Source of the DNA: Streptacidiphilus neutrinimicus
GTDB lineage: Bacteria; Actinomycetota; Actinomycetes; Streptomycetales; Streptomycetaceae
DNA length: 64,000 nt
Direction: 5' to 3'
NCBI RefSeq assembly: GCF_000787815.1
Contig: NZ_BBPO01000022.1
Coordinates: 3,907-67,906, forward strand
The notes beneath the pieces were generated by a model that worked only from the letters and a program-made list of their open reading frames with translations, had not been told where the DNA came from and ran no database searches. The stretch's first letter is position 1; every line of letters begins with the position of its first letter. The position numbers and the translations under genes are program-made. This document shows, piece by piece, positions 57,010 through 64,000 of this stretch.

Positions 57010-57342
57010 TCAGCCGAAGACCAGCTGCGCGAGCTTCACGAAGCCGGTGTCGAGACCGTAGACGATCGCCATGATCACCACGACGAAGACGATGACGACC
57101 GTCGTGTAGGAGGTCAGGTCCGAGCGCGACGGCCAGACGACCTTGCGCAGCTCGGTGATGATCTGACGGTAGAAGAGCGCGGTGCGCTTGAAGATGTTCG
57201 GGCCCTTGTCGCGCTTGCGACCGCCCTTGCTCTCCGGGTCGCCGGCCTTGCGGGCACGCTTCCGGTCGCGGCGGGAGAGATCCTCACCACCGGCGGAGTT
57301 GCCGCTCTCAGGTGTGGCGGTGGAGCCTACGGTCTCCGTCAC
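57010..57342 (-). CDS. secE: preprotein translocase subunit SecE
   Basis: This 110-residue protein has a basic cytoplasmic N-terminus (RRDRKRARKAGDPESKGGRKRDKG) and one membrane helix near residues 78-103 (YTTVVIVFVVVIMAIVYGLDTG), preceded by the conserved FYRQIITELRKVVWPSRSDL. It clamps the SecY channel encoded at 21743. GTG 57342 has GAGGGA upstream. It lies between tRNA-Trp and nusG, the conserved bacterial order. Confidence 0.96.
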   Translation of the reverse strand: MTETVGSTATPESGNSAGGEDLSRRDRKRARKAGDPESKGGRKRDKGPNIFKRTALFYRQIITELRKVVWPSRSDLTSYTTVVIVFVVVIMAIVYGLDTGFVKLAQLVFG

Positions 57343-57452
57343 TTGTCCCTCACCTGATATCCGGGTACCTGTAGGGGCGCTCGCATGTCACGAGGCCCCT
57401 GATTGCACTGCTGACGGTACCGCCTGTCCAAGGTTTCCGACAGAGCGGACAG

Positions 57453-57525
57453 CAGGGCCAGAGGGACTTGAACCCCCAACCGCCGGTTTTGGAGACCGGT
57501 GCTCTACCAATTGAGCTATAGCCCT
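57453..57525 (-). tRNA. tRNA-Trp (anticodon CCA)
   Basis: A 73-nt cloverleaf: acceptor arm AGGGCTA pairs with TGGCCCT (57454-57460), the anticodon arm CCGGT-CTCCAAA-ACCGG places CCA in the anticodon, the T loop contains GTTCAAGTCC and the discriminator is G. CCA is not encoded and must be added enzymatically. The tRNA-Trp-secE-nusG order is conserved. Confidence 0.95.
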
Positions 57526-57750
57526 TTGAGCCCGTGGTGCGGACTCGCAGTCCCAACCTACAGCATCGCGGCCCCCGCAGGTGTCTGCGGCCTGGCGTGC
57601 CGTCGGAAGGGCTTCCAACGAGGGTTGAGTGTAGGGGGTGGATGGGTCGCGCGTCGAATGCGTTCCGCCCGAGGACCGCAGCTCGGACCCGTTCGGGTCG
57701 CATTCCGGAATGCCGCGACCCCGGCTGAAGCCTTCTGCGAGCATGCCGAT

Positions 57751-58995
57751 ATGAGCGCTGCCTCCCCCACCCCTGACGCAACTATCCGTCCCGCCGACCG
57801 TCGCGTCTCGGCGCGCGTCGGCGCCATCGCGGAGTCCGCGACCCTGGCCGTCGACGCCAAGGCCAAGGCCCTGAAGGCCTCCGGACGTCCGGTCATCGGC
57901 TTCGGCGCGGGCGAGCCGGACTTCCCGACGCCGGACTACATCGTCGAGGAGGCCGTGGCCGCGTGCCGCGACCCGAAGAACCACCGCTACACCCCCGCCG
58001 GAGGCCTGCCCGAGCTCAAGGCCGCCATCGCCGCGAAGACGCTGCGCGACTCCGGCTGGGCCGTGGACGCCTCGCAGGTGCTCGTCACCAACGGCGGCAA
58101 GCAGGCCATCTACGAGGCGTTCGCCGCGATCCTCGACCCGGGCGACGAGGTGATCGTCCCGGCGCCGTACTGGACCACCTACCCCGAGTCGATCGCGCTG
58201 GCGGGCGGCGTCCCGGTCGTGGTCGTGGCCGACGAGACCACCGGGTACAAGGTCTCCGTGGAGCAGCTGGAGGCCGCGCGCACCGAGAACACCAAGGTGC
58301 TGCTCTTCGTCTCCCCCTCCAACCCGACGGGCGCGGTCTACACCCGCGAGGAGGTCGAGGCGGTCGGCCGCTGGGCCGCCGAGCACGGCCTGTGGGTGCT
58401 GACGGACGAGATCTACGAGCACCTCGTCTACGGGGACGCCGAGTTCGTCTCGCTGCCGGTCGCGGTGCCGGAGCTGGCGGACAAGTGCATCGTGGTCAAC
58501 GGCGTCGCGAAGACCTACGCGATGACGGGCTGGCGCGTGGGGTGGGTCATCGGCCCGCAGGACGTCGTCAAGGCGGCGACCAACCTGCAGTCGCACGCCA
58601 CGTCCAATGTCAGCAACGTCGCCCAGCGGGCGGCGCTGGCGGCCGTCGCCGGGGACCTGGCGGCGGTCGACGAGATGAAGGTCGCCTTCGACCGGCGCCG
58701 GCGCACGATCGTCTCGATGCTGAACGAGATCCCCGGCGTGGTCTGCCCCGAGCCCGAGGGCGCGTTCTACGCCTACCCGTCGGTCAAGGCGCTGCTGGGC
58801 AAGGAGATCCGGGGCAGGCGCCCGGCCACCTCGGCGGAGCTGGCCGCGCTGATCCTGGACGAGGCCGAGGTCGCCGTCGTCCCGGGCGAGGCCTTCGGCA
58901 CCCCCGGCTACCTGCGGCTCAGCTACGCGCTGGGCGACGACGACCTGGTCGAGGGCGTGAGCCGGATCCAGAAGCTCTTGAGCGAGGCGCAGTAG
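57751..58995 (+). CDS. pyridoxal-phosphate aminotransferase, aspartate aminotransferase-like (class I)
   Basis: This 414-residue class I enzyme has the PLP Lys254 in [57 protein letters not shown] and [11 protein letters not shown]. It most resembles the AspC/AAT group; aspartate or a related amino acid is the likely substrate. ATG 57751 is 6 nt after GAGCAT, with no Shine-Dalgarno sequence. It is divergent from tRNA-Trp and followed by a strong terminator. The aminotransferase at 8837 is a separate subclass. Confidence 0.93.
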   Translation: MSAASPTPDATIRPADRRVSARVGAIAESATLAVDAKAKALKASGRPVIGFGAGEPDFPTPDYIVEEAVAACRDPKNHRYTPAGGLPELKAAIAAKTLRDSGWAVDASQVLVTNGGKQAIYEAFAAILDPGDEVIVPAPYWTTYPESIALAGGVPVVVVADETTGYKVSVEQLEAARTENTKVLLFVSPSNPTGAVYTREEVEAVGRWAAEHGLWVLTDEIYEHLVYGDAEFVSLPVAVPELADKCIVVNGVAKTYAMTGWRVGWVIGPQDVVKAATNLQSHATSNVSNVAQRAALAAVAGDLAAVDEMKVAFDRRRRTIVSMLNEIPGVVCPEPEGAFYAYPSVKALLGKEIRGRRPATSAELAALILDEAEVAVVPGEAFGTPGYLRLSYALGDDDLVEGVSRIQKLLSEAQ

Positions 58996-59000
58996 CCCCA

Positions 59001-59035
59001 TCGGGGGGCGCGAAGAGGCTCTTCGCGCCCCCCGA
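59001..59035 (+). terminator. aminotransferase terminator
   Basis: A stem of up to 17 bp (TCGGGGGGCGCGAAGAG at 59001-59017 against 59019-59035) lies 5 bp past the aminotransferase stop and just before the adenosine-deaminase-like gene, whose -10 follows it. Confidence 0.8.
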
Positions 59036-59043
59036 CGCCCCGG

Positions 59044-59049
59044 TAGGAT
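59044..59049 (+). promoter_or_regulatory. -10 element of the adenosine-deaminase-like gene, leaderless arrangement
   Basis: TAGGAT is an excellent -10 and sits exactly 6 nt before ATG 59056, so transcription would start at or next to the initiation codon. It is the clearest leaderless candidate in the window. Confidence 0.6.
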
Positions 59050-59055
59050 CTGTGG

Positions 59056-60132
59056 ATGGAACAGGTACTAGCCCCGTCCCGTCCATCGACGCTGCCTTCC
59101 GCGCCCCGTGATGTCCGGCTGCTGCCGAAGGCCCACCTGCACCTGCACTTCACCGGCTCGATGCGCCCCGCGACGCTGCTGGAGCTTGCCGACAAGCACG
59201 GCATCCGCCTGCCGGAGGCGCTCGTCAGCGCGGAGCCGCCCAGACTGCGGGCCACCGACGAGCGCGGCTGGTTCCGGTTCCAGCGCCTGTACGACGCCGC
59301 GCGGAACTGCCTTCAGGACGAGGACGACATCCGGCGGCTGGTCCTGGAGGCCGCCGAGGACGAGCGGGCCGACGGTTCCGGCTGGCTGGAGATCCAGGTC
59401 GACCCCACCTCCTACGCGCCGCGTCTCGGTGGGCTGATCCCCGCGCTGGAGCTGGTGCTGGACGCCGTGGACGACGCCTCGCGGCGCACCGGCGTGGGCA
59501 TCCGGGTGCTGGTCGCCGCGAACCGGATGAAGCACCCCCTCGACGCCCGTACCCTCGCCCGCCTCGCGGTGCGCTACGCGGACCAGGGCGTCGTCGGGTT
59601 CGGCCTGTCGAACGACGAACGCCGGGGCATGGCACGGGACTTCGACCGTGCGTTCCGGATCGCCACCGAGGCCGGGCTGCTGGCCGCGCCGCACGGGGGC
59701 GAGCTCGCCGGTCCGTCGAGCGTCCGGTCCTGCCTGGACGACTTGGGCGCGCGCCGCATCGGGCACGGCGTACGGGCCGCCGAGAGCCCGGAGTTGATGC
59801 GGCGGCTGGCGCAGGAGCAGGTCACCTGCGAGGTGTGCCCGGCGTCCAACGTCGCGCTCGGCGTCTACGAACGCCCCGAGGACGTGCCGCTGCGCAAGCT
59901 CTTCGAGGCGGGCGTGCCGCTCGCGCTGGGCGCGGACGACCCGTTGCTGTTCGGCTCCCGGCTGGCCGCGCAGTACGAGTCGGCGCGGCAGCACCACGGC
60001 TTCACGGACGAGGAGTTGGCCGAGCTGGCCCGCCAGGGCGTGCGCGGCTCGCTCGCCCCTGAGCCGGTCCGAACCCGGCTGCTGTCGGACATCGACGCGT
60101 GGCTGGCCCTGCCCGCCGGGCAGCCGGGGTAG
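59056..60132 (+). CDS. adenosine deaminase-like metal-dependent amidohydrolase
   Basis: This 358-residue TIM-barrel protein belongs to the adenosine/adenine deaminase family. Motif I reads PKAHLHLHFTGSMRP, where the usual HxHLDG has Phe-Thr in place of Leu-Asp. HGGELAGPSSV holds the general-acid Glu (HGGE instead of HAGE). RIGHGVRA holds the third His, and GADDPLLFG the metal Asp. The metal set (His, His, His, Asp) is intact, so it is likely active, but the altered motifs advise caution over substrate. It follows the aminotransferase on the plus strand and converges on murB. Confidence 0.85.
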   Translation: MEQVLAPSRPSTLPSAPRDVRLLPKAHLHLHFTGSMRPATLLELADKHGIRLPEALVSAEPPRLRATDERGWFRFQRLYDAARNCLQDEDDIRRLVLEAAEDERADGSGWLEIQVDPTSYAPRLGGLIPALELVLDAVDDASRRTGVGIRVLVAANRMKHPLDARTLARLAVRYADQGVVGFGLSNDERRGMARDFDRAFRIATEAGLLAAPHGGELAGPSSVRSCLDDLGARRIGHGVRAAESPELMRRLAQEQVTCEVCPASNVALGVYERPEDVPLRKLFEAGVPLALGADDPLLFGSRLAAQYESARQHHGFTDEELAELARQGVRGSLAPEPVRTRLLSDIDAWLALPAGQPG

Positions 60133-60174
60133 GCGCCCCACCCCTGTGCCGCCCGCACGCGGCCGGCGTCGGCG

Positions 60175-61233
60175 TCAGAGCTCGACGCCCACCATGACGG
60201 GCTCGTTCACCAGGGTCACCCCGAACGCGTCGACGACGCCGCCCTGGACCTCGCGGGCGAGGGCCAGCAGATCGGCGGCGGTGGCGGCGCCGCGGTTGGT
60301 GAGGGCGAGGGTGTGCTTGCCGGAGAGGCGGGCCGGGCCGGCGCCGTAGCCCTTGGTGAAGCCGGCCTTGTCGATCAGCCAGGCCGCGGAGGTCTTCACC
60401 CGGCCCTCCCCCGCCGGGTACGCGGGCGGCTGGGCGTCGGGGCCGAGGCGCTCGGCGACGCGGGCCAGGAAGGCGGCGTGCTCGGCCTCGGTGAGGATCG
60501 GGTTGGTGAAGAACGACCCTGCCGACCAGGTGTCGTGGTCCTCCGGATCGAGCACCATGCCCTTGCCGGAACGGAGCTTCAGCACCGCCTCCCGGGCCGC
60601 GCGCAGGTCCGCGCGCTCGCCCTCGGCGACCCCGAGGGCACGGGCCGTCTCGGCGTACCGGACCGGGCTGGACGCGCCCTCCGCGTCGGTCAGCGCGAAG
60701 GTGACCCGCAGCACGACGTAGCGGTCGGGCTCGGCCTTGAAGCGGCTGTGACGGTAGGCGAAGCCGCACTCGGCGGCGGGGACGGTCACCGTCTCCCCCG
60801 TGCGGCGGTCGTACGCGACGACCTCGGTGATCGTGTCGGCGACCTCCTGGCCGTAGGCGCCGACGTTCTGCACCGGGGTGGCCCCCGCCGAGCCGGGGAT
60901 GCCGGCCAGGAACTCGATCCCCGCGAGCCCGTGGTCCAGGACGGCCCGGTCGACGACCTGCGACCAGACCTCGCCCGCGGCGACGGTGAGGCGAGCCCCG
61001 TCGAGGGCGAAGCCCTCGGTGGCGACGCGCAGGACGGTGCCGGGGAAGCCGGCGTCGCCGATGACCAGGTTGCTGCCGCCGCCGAGAACCAGCAGCGGCT
61101 CGCCCGCCTCGTCGGCGGCCCGCACGACGGCGACGACCTCGTCGTCGGTCGTCGCCGTCACCAGCCGGGCGGCGGGCCCGCCGATCCGGAGCGTGGTCAG
61201 GGGGGCCAGGGGCGCGTCATGGAGTTCCTGCAC
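60175..61233 (-). CDS. murB: UDP-N-acetylenolpyruvoylglucosamine reductase MurB
   Basis: This 352-residue flavoenzyme reduces UDP-GlcNAc-enolpyruvate to UDP-MurNAc. FAD-binding GGGSNLVIGDAGFPG, EFLAGIPGSAGATPVQNVGAYG, the catalytic region SAGSFFTNPIL and the C-terminal NEPVMVGVEL identify it as the type I-like actinobacterial form. GTG 61233 is chosen because TACGCT lies 7 nt upstream (61241-61246, minus strand); a start 13 codons earlier is in frame but unsupported. Substrate for this step derives from GlmS and GlmM, both in the window. Confidence 0.96.
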   Translation of the reverse strand: MQELHDAPLAPLTTLRIGGPAARLVTATTDDEVVAVVRAADEAGEPLLVLGGGSNLVIGDAGFPGTVLRVATEGFALDGARLTVAAGEVWSQVVDRAVLDHGLAGIEFLAGIPGSAGATPVQNVGAYGQEVADTITEVVAYDRRTGETVTVPAAECGFAYRHSRFKAEPDRYVVLRVTFALTDAEGASSPVRYAETARALGVAEGERADLRAAREAVLKLRSGKGMVLDPEDHDTWSAGSFFTNPILTEAEHAAFLARVAERLGPDAQPPAYPAGEGRVKTSAAWLIDKAGFTKGYGAGPARLSGKHTLALTNRGAATAADLLALAREVQGGVVDAFGVTLVNEPVMVGVEL

Positions 61234-61416
61234 GGGGTCTAGCGTACGGGCCACGGGCCGCCTCCCCGGCAACCCACCGGCCCGCCCGGCACACGCCGCG
61301 GCCGCGCGGGCAAACGACCCCGCCCAGCAAGCCGGCCTCCGGCCGGGGCCCTGGGGCCAGACGCACGCTCGCCTGGCGGGGGGCTCCCGGACGGAGGTCG
61401 GAGGGGGTTTGGGTCG

Positions 61417-62868
61417 TCAGGCCACCGGGGCCGGGGTGGGGTCGGCGACGGTGTCGGTGGTTCCCGAGGATTCGCCGGAGGCGACCGGGAGGGACGGGGT
61501 GGTGCGGGAGCGACGCGGGGCGAGGAGGATCGCGACGGTCGCGGCGGCGATGGCCGCGGCGCCGACCCACAGCGCCGGGGTGAGGCCGTCGACGTAGCTC
61601 TGGCCGCTGGCGTAGCTGCCGTGCGCGGTGAAGACCGACGTCAGGACCGCGACGCCGAGCGCGCCGCCGACCTCACGCAGCGCGTTGTTCGCGCCGGAGG
61701 CCACACCCTGCTCCTGCGGCCGGACGGAGCCCATCAGCACGGCCGCGACCGGGCTGAAGAACAGCGCCATGCCGACGCCGGAGATGATCAGCGGCGGCAC
61801 CTGCGAGACGTAGCTCACGTGCGGGGAGACGATCAGCGCGAACCAGGCCAGCCCGAGGGTCTGCAGGGCCAGGCCCATGGCGATGACGACCCGGCCGCCG
61901 ATCCGGTCGACCAGCAGGCCGGCCAGTGGGGCGACGAGCATCGGCATGCCGGTCCAGGGCAGCATCCGCACGCCCGCGGTCATCGGGCTGTACCCCTGCA
62001 CGTTCTGCAGGAACTGGCTGAGCAGGAAGATCGCGCCGAACATGCCGAGCGACATCAGCATCGAGGCCGCGTTGACCGCGGAGAAGGTGCGGATCCTAAA
62101 GAGGCGCAGCGGCAGCAGCGGCGTGGCGGTGCGGGACTCCCAGACGAGGAAGGAGACCAGCAGCGCGGCCCCGACCACCAGCCCGGAGAGGACGGGCCCG
62201 CTGGTCCAGCCGTCGGAGTTGCCGCGGATCAGGCCGTAGACGATGCCGAAGAGACCGGCGCTGGCCAGGGCGGTGCCGACCACGTCGAGTCGGCTGTTGG
62301 GGCCGTGGGACTCGGTCAGCCGCAGACGGGCCAGTGGCAGCAGCGCGAGGCCGATCGGGACGTTCAGCGCGAAGATCCACTGCCAGGAGAGGTGCTCGAC
62401 GACCGTCCCGCCGATCAGCGGGCCGAGCGCCACGGCCATGCCGTTGACCGCTCCCCAGGCGCCGAAGGCGAGCCCGCGCCGGGCGGCGGGGACCGCGGCG
62501 GTGAGCAGGGTGAGGCTGACCGGTGTGAGCAGCGCCGCTCCGACGCCCTGCGCGGCGCGCGCCGCGACCAGCGCGCCGATGTTCGGCGCGAGCGCCGCGG
62601 CGAGCGAGGAGAGCGTGAACAGCGCGAGGCCGACGGTGAAGATCCGCCGTCGCCCGAAGCGGTCGCCGAGGGCCGCGCCGAACATCAGCAGCACGGCGAA
62701 GGTCAGGGTGTAGGCGTTGACGGTCCACTCGAGGTCGGTGATCCCGCCGCCGAGGTGGGCCCGGATGGACGGCAGGGCGGTGGTCACCACGAGATTGTCG
62801 AGGGCGGCCATGAAGCCTGCGGTACTGGTGATGAGGAAGGCCCAGACGGCCGGACTGATCTTGCGCAT
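61417..62868 (-). CDS. MFS multidrug exporter, DHA2 (EmrB/QacA-type, 14 TM)
   Basis: This 483-residue transporter has about 14 membrane helices. WAFLITSTAGFMAALDNLVVTTALPSI at the start, motif A (GAALGDRFGRRRIF), motif C-like GPLIGGTVVEHLSWQWIFALN and the DHA2 length identify the proton-driven drug exporter group. ATG 62868 has GGGGGAC upstream. It is the second gene after a TetR regulator, and a copy of that regulator's likely operator lies 24 bp upstream of the ATG. The exported compound is unknown. Confidence 0.92.
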   Translation of the reverse strand: MRKISPAVWAFLITSTAGFMAALDNLVVTTALPSIRAHLGGGITDLEWTVNAYTLTFAVLLMFGAALGDRFGRRRIFTVGLALFTLSSLAAALAPNIGALVAARAAQGVGAALLTPVSLTLLTAAVPAARRGLAFGAWGAVNGMAVALGPLIGGTVVEHLSWQWIFALNVPIGLALLPLARLRLTESHGPNSRLDVVGTALASAGLFGIVYGLIRGNSDGWTSGPVLSGLVVGAALLVSFLVWESRTATPLLPLRLFRIRTFSAVNAASMLMSLGMFGAIFLLSQFLQNVQGYSPMTAGVRMLPWTGMPMLVAPLAGLLVDRIGGRVVIAMGLALQTLGLAWFALIVSPHVSYVSQVPPLIISGVGMALFFSPVAAVLMGSVRPQEQGVASGANNALREVGGALGVAVLTSVFTAHGSYASGQSYVDGLTPALWVGAAAIAAATVAILLAPRRSRTTPSLPVASGESSGTTDTVADPTPAPVA

Positions 62869-62892
62869 GCTGTCCCCCAGGCGCAGCTTGAA

Positions 62893-62910
62893 AGTAATCA
62901 ATCAATAACT
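62893..62910. promoter_or_regulatory. candidate TetR operator upstream of the MFS gene
   Basis: AGTAATCAATCAATAACT on the plus strand matches 16 of 18 bases of the site in front of the TetR gene (63520-63537, opposite strand). It lies between the TetR stop and the MFS start, 24 bp before the MFS ATG. Confidence 0.6.
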
Positions 62911-62940
62911 TCGGCGGGCAAAAAAACACGCTTCAGCGGG

Positions 62941-63513
62941 TCAGACCACCGGGCAGCCCAGGTAGTCCTTGCCGAAGCCCTGCCAGAGGCGGTGATCCAC
63001 CGGAAAGCCCATGGCGACCAGGTTGTTGATCAGCATCCCGTAGGCGAAGAACTCGGTGACCTCCTCCGGCGTGGCGCCGGACGCCGCGGCCACCGTGTCC
63101 CACAGGTCCGTCCAGAGGGCGCGGACGGCCTCGCCCACCTCGTGATCGCCGGCGGCCTCGGCGGCCGCCGTGGAGACGTACATCTGCAGCTGCATGAGCA
63201 GCCGGGACTTGTCCTCGATCAGCTCGAAGTAGACCTCGGCCATCGCCAGGCGCGCCTCCTCGCCCTGCTTGCCCTCGGCGGCCCGGAGGAAGCTCTGCTT
63301 GATCTCCTCCGTGCAGCGGCGGACAGCGGCCTCGAAGAGCGCCCGCTTGTTCTCGAACAGGCGGAACAGGTAGGGCTGCGACACCCCGACCCGGCGGGCG
63401 ATCGCCGCGGTCGAGGTGCCGTTGTAGCCGTGGGCGGCGAACTCGATCACGGCGGCGCGGATGACGCTCTCGCGTCGCTCCTCCGCGCTCATCCGCATGC
63501 TCGTCTTCGCCAT
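62941..63513 (-). CDS. TetR/AcrR-family repressor of the adjacent MFS exporter
   Basis: This 190-residue regulator has the N-terminal HTH in STAAIARRVGVSQPYLFRLFENK (about residues 34-56) and a C-terminal ligand-binding domain of the TetR_C_11-like type. It is followed within 72 bp by the MFS gene on the same strand. The inverted repeat AGTTAGT-N8-ACTAACT lies 7-28 bp before its ATG, and a related site precedes the MFS gene, so it very likely autoregulates and represses the exporter until its ligand binds. A run of seven T follows its stop without a clear hairpin. Confidence 0.9.
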   Translation of the reverse strand: MAKTSMRMSAEERRESVIRAAVIEFAAHGYNGTSTAAIARRVGVSQPYLFRLFENKRALFEAAVRRCTEEIKQSFLRAAEGKQGEEARLAMAEVYFELIEDKSRLLMQLQMYVSTAAAEAAGDHEVGEAVRALWTDLWDTVAAASGATPEEVTEFFAYGMLINNLVAMGFPVDHRLWQGFGKDYLGCPVV

Positions 63514-63519
63514 GGTTCA

Positions 63520-63541
63520 AAGTTAGTGGTTGATTACTAAC
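63520..63541. promoter_or_regulatory. TetR autoregulatory operator (inverted repeat)
   Basis: AGTTAGT (63520-63526) and ACTAACT (63535-63541) form a perfect 7-bp inverted repeat around GGTTGATT. It lies 6 bp upstream of the TetR start codon, over the expected promoter. Confidence 0.7.
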
Positions 63542-63569
63542 TACGTCAAGAGCCCTCGGGAGAGGGGTC

Positions 63570-63998
63570 TCAGGCCAGCTGGACGACGGCTCGGGACATG
63601 CCGAGCACCTTCTGGCCCGCGCTGGTGGCGACCAGGTCCACGCGGACCCGGCGGTCGTCCAGCTTGGCCGCCACCTTGCCGGTGACCTCGATCACGGCGC
63701 CCGCCTCGTCGTTCGGCACGACGACCGGCTTGGTGAAGCGGACCCCGTACTCGACGACCGCGCCCGGGTCGACCACCCAGTCGGTGACCACGCGGACGGC
63801 CTCGGCCATGGTGAACATGCCGTGTGCGATCACGTCCGGCAGGCCCACGGAAGTGGCGAAGGCCTCGTTCCAGTGGATCGGGTTGAAGTCGCCGGAGGCG
63901 CCCGCGTACTGGACCAGCGTGGCCCGGGTCACCGGGAAGGACTGCGCCGGCAGTTCGGTGCCGACCTCGACCTCGTCGTAGTTGACGATCGCGCTCAT
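63570..63998 (-). CDS. MaoC-like hydratase/dehydratase
   Basis: This 142-residue hot-dog-fold protein has the hydratase 2 catalytic motif in GDFNPIHWNEAFATSVGLPDVIAHGMFTMA (Asp and His near residues 37-42). It starts MSAIVNYDEVEVGTELPAQSF. In actinobacteria such proteins pair with a second MaoC-like subunit, as in mycobacterial HadA/HadB beta-hydroxyacyl dehydratases; the partner would lie just right of the window. The acyl substrate is not identified. Confidence 0.88.
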   Translation of the reverse strand: MSAIVNYDEVEVGTELPAQSFPVTRATLVQYAGASGDFNPIHWNEAFATSVGLPDVIAHGMFTMAEAVRVVTDWVVDPGAVVEYGVRFTKPVVVPNDEAGAVIEVTGKVAAKLDDRRVRVDLVATSAGQKVLGMSRAVVQLA

Positions 63999-64000
63999 CG

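Overview
The window is a very GC-rich actinobacterial chromosome segment. The gene content and order are those of the Streptomycetaceae (Streptomyces, Kitasatospora or Streptacidiphilus). It carries the large ribosomal protein / RNA polymerase supercluster almost entirely on the minus strand: tRNA-Trp, secE-nusG, rplK-rplA, rplJ-rplL, rpoB-rpoC, the str operon (rpsL-rpsG-fusA-tuf), the S10 operon (rpsJ to rpsQ), the spc operon (rplN to rplO), secY-adk-map, and the infA-rpmJ-rpsM-rpsK-rpoA-rplQ-truA group, followed by rplM-rpsI. Family-specific markers are the extended NusG, the TTG-started rpoB, the LSAC lipoprotein between rplA and rplJ, and the DUF1707/DUF2637/DUF2786 block between rpoC and rpsL.

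Layout from left to right. 1-2603 (minus): NAD(P)HX epimerase (cut by the window edge), acpS and glmS. 2810-6061 (plus): a large AfsR/SARP-type regulator divergent from glmS. 6075-8245: a TetR-like regulator divergent from a FusB-like FBP zinc-finger protein, then coaA. 8253-12718 (minus): a small repeat-tailed membrane protein, an aspartate aminotransferase, glmM, rpsI and rplM. 12991-16727: an ABC-F ATPase divergent from a secreted or anchored protein that converges on truA. 16801-35301 (minus): ribosomal operons from rplQ back to rpsJ, interrupted at 23057-25572 by a plus-strand membrane glycosyltransferase gene and an unassigned 0.84 kb stretch between secY and rplO. 35737-40093: str operon. 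40381-43759: three conserved actinobacterial proteins of unknown function. 43827-57342: rpoC to secE. 57453-57525: tRNA-Trp. 57751-60132 (plus): an aminotransferase and an adenosine-deaminase-like enzyme. 60175-63998 (minus): murB, a 14-TM MFS exporter with its TetR regulator, and a MaoC dehydratase-like protein.

Most of the content is core information processing: ribosome, translation factors, RNA polymerase, Sec translocon, Met-aminopeptidase and tRNA-Trp. UDP-GlcNAc and murein precursor genes (glmS, glmM, murB) and cofactor genes (acpS, coaA, NAD(P)HX repair) lie around it. Intrinsic-terminator hairpins delimit most transcription units, and good sigma-HrdB-like promoters can be read in front of rplM, rpsJ, rpsL, rpoB and rplJ. 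At least eight flanking non-ribosomal genes have a -10 hexamer 6-8 nt before the start codon, which is the signature of leaderless mRNAs.

The region is mostly ordinary. The points most worth a second look are the glycosyltransferase insertion that splits rplO from secY, a nearly identical 30-nt dyad element in front of both the str and S10 operons, a matched pair of TetR operator sequences at the MFS/TetR locus, the CCTAGG-CCTAGG operator at the FBP/TetR locus, and hairpin-rich spacers inside operons (rpsH/rpsN, rpsK/rpoA, rplL/rpoB, the rplJ leader). I found no CRISPR array, insertion sequence, prophage or biosynthetic cluster.
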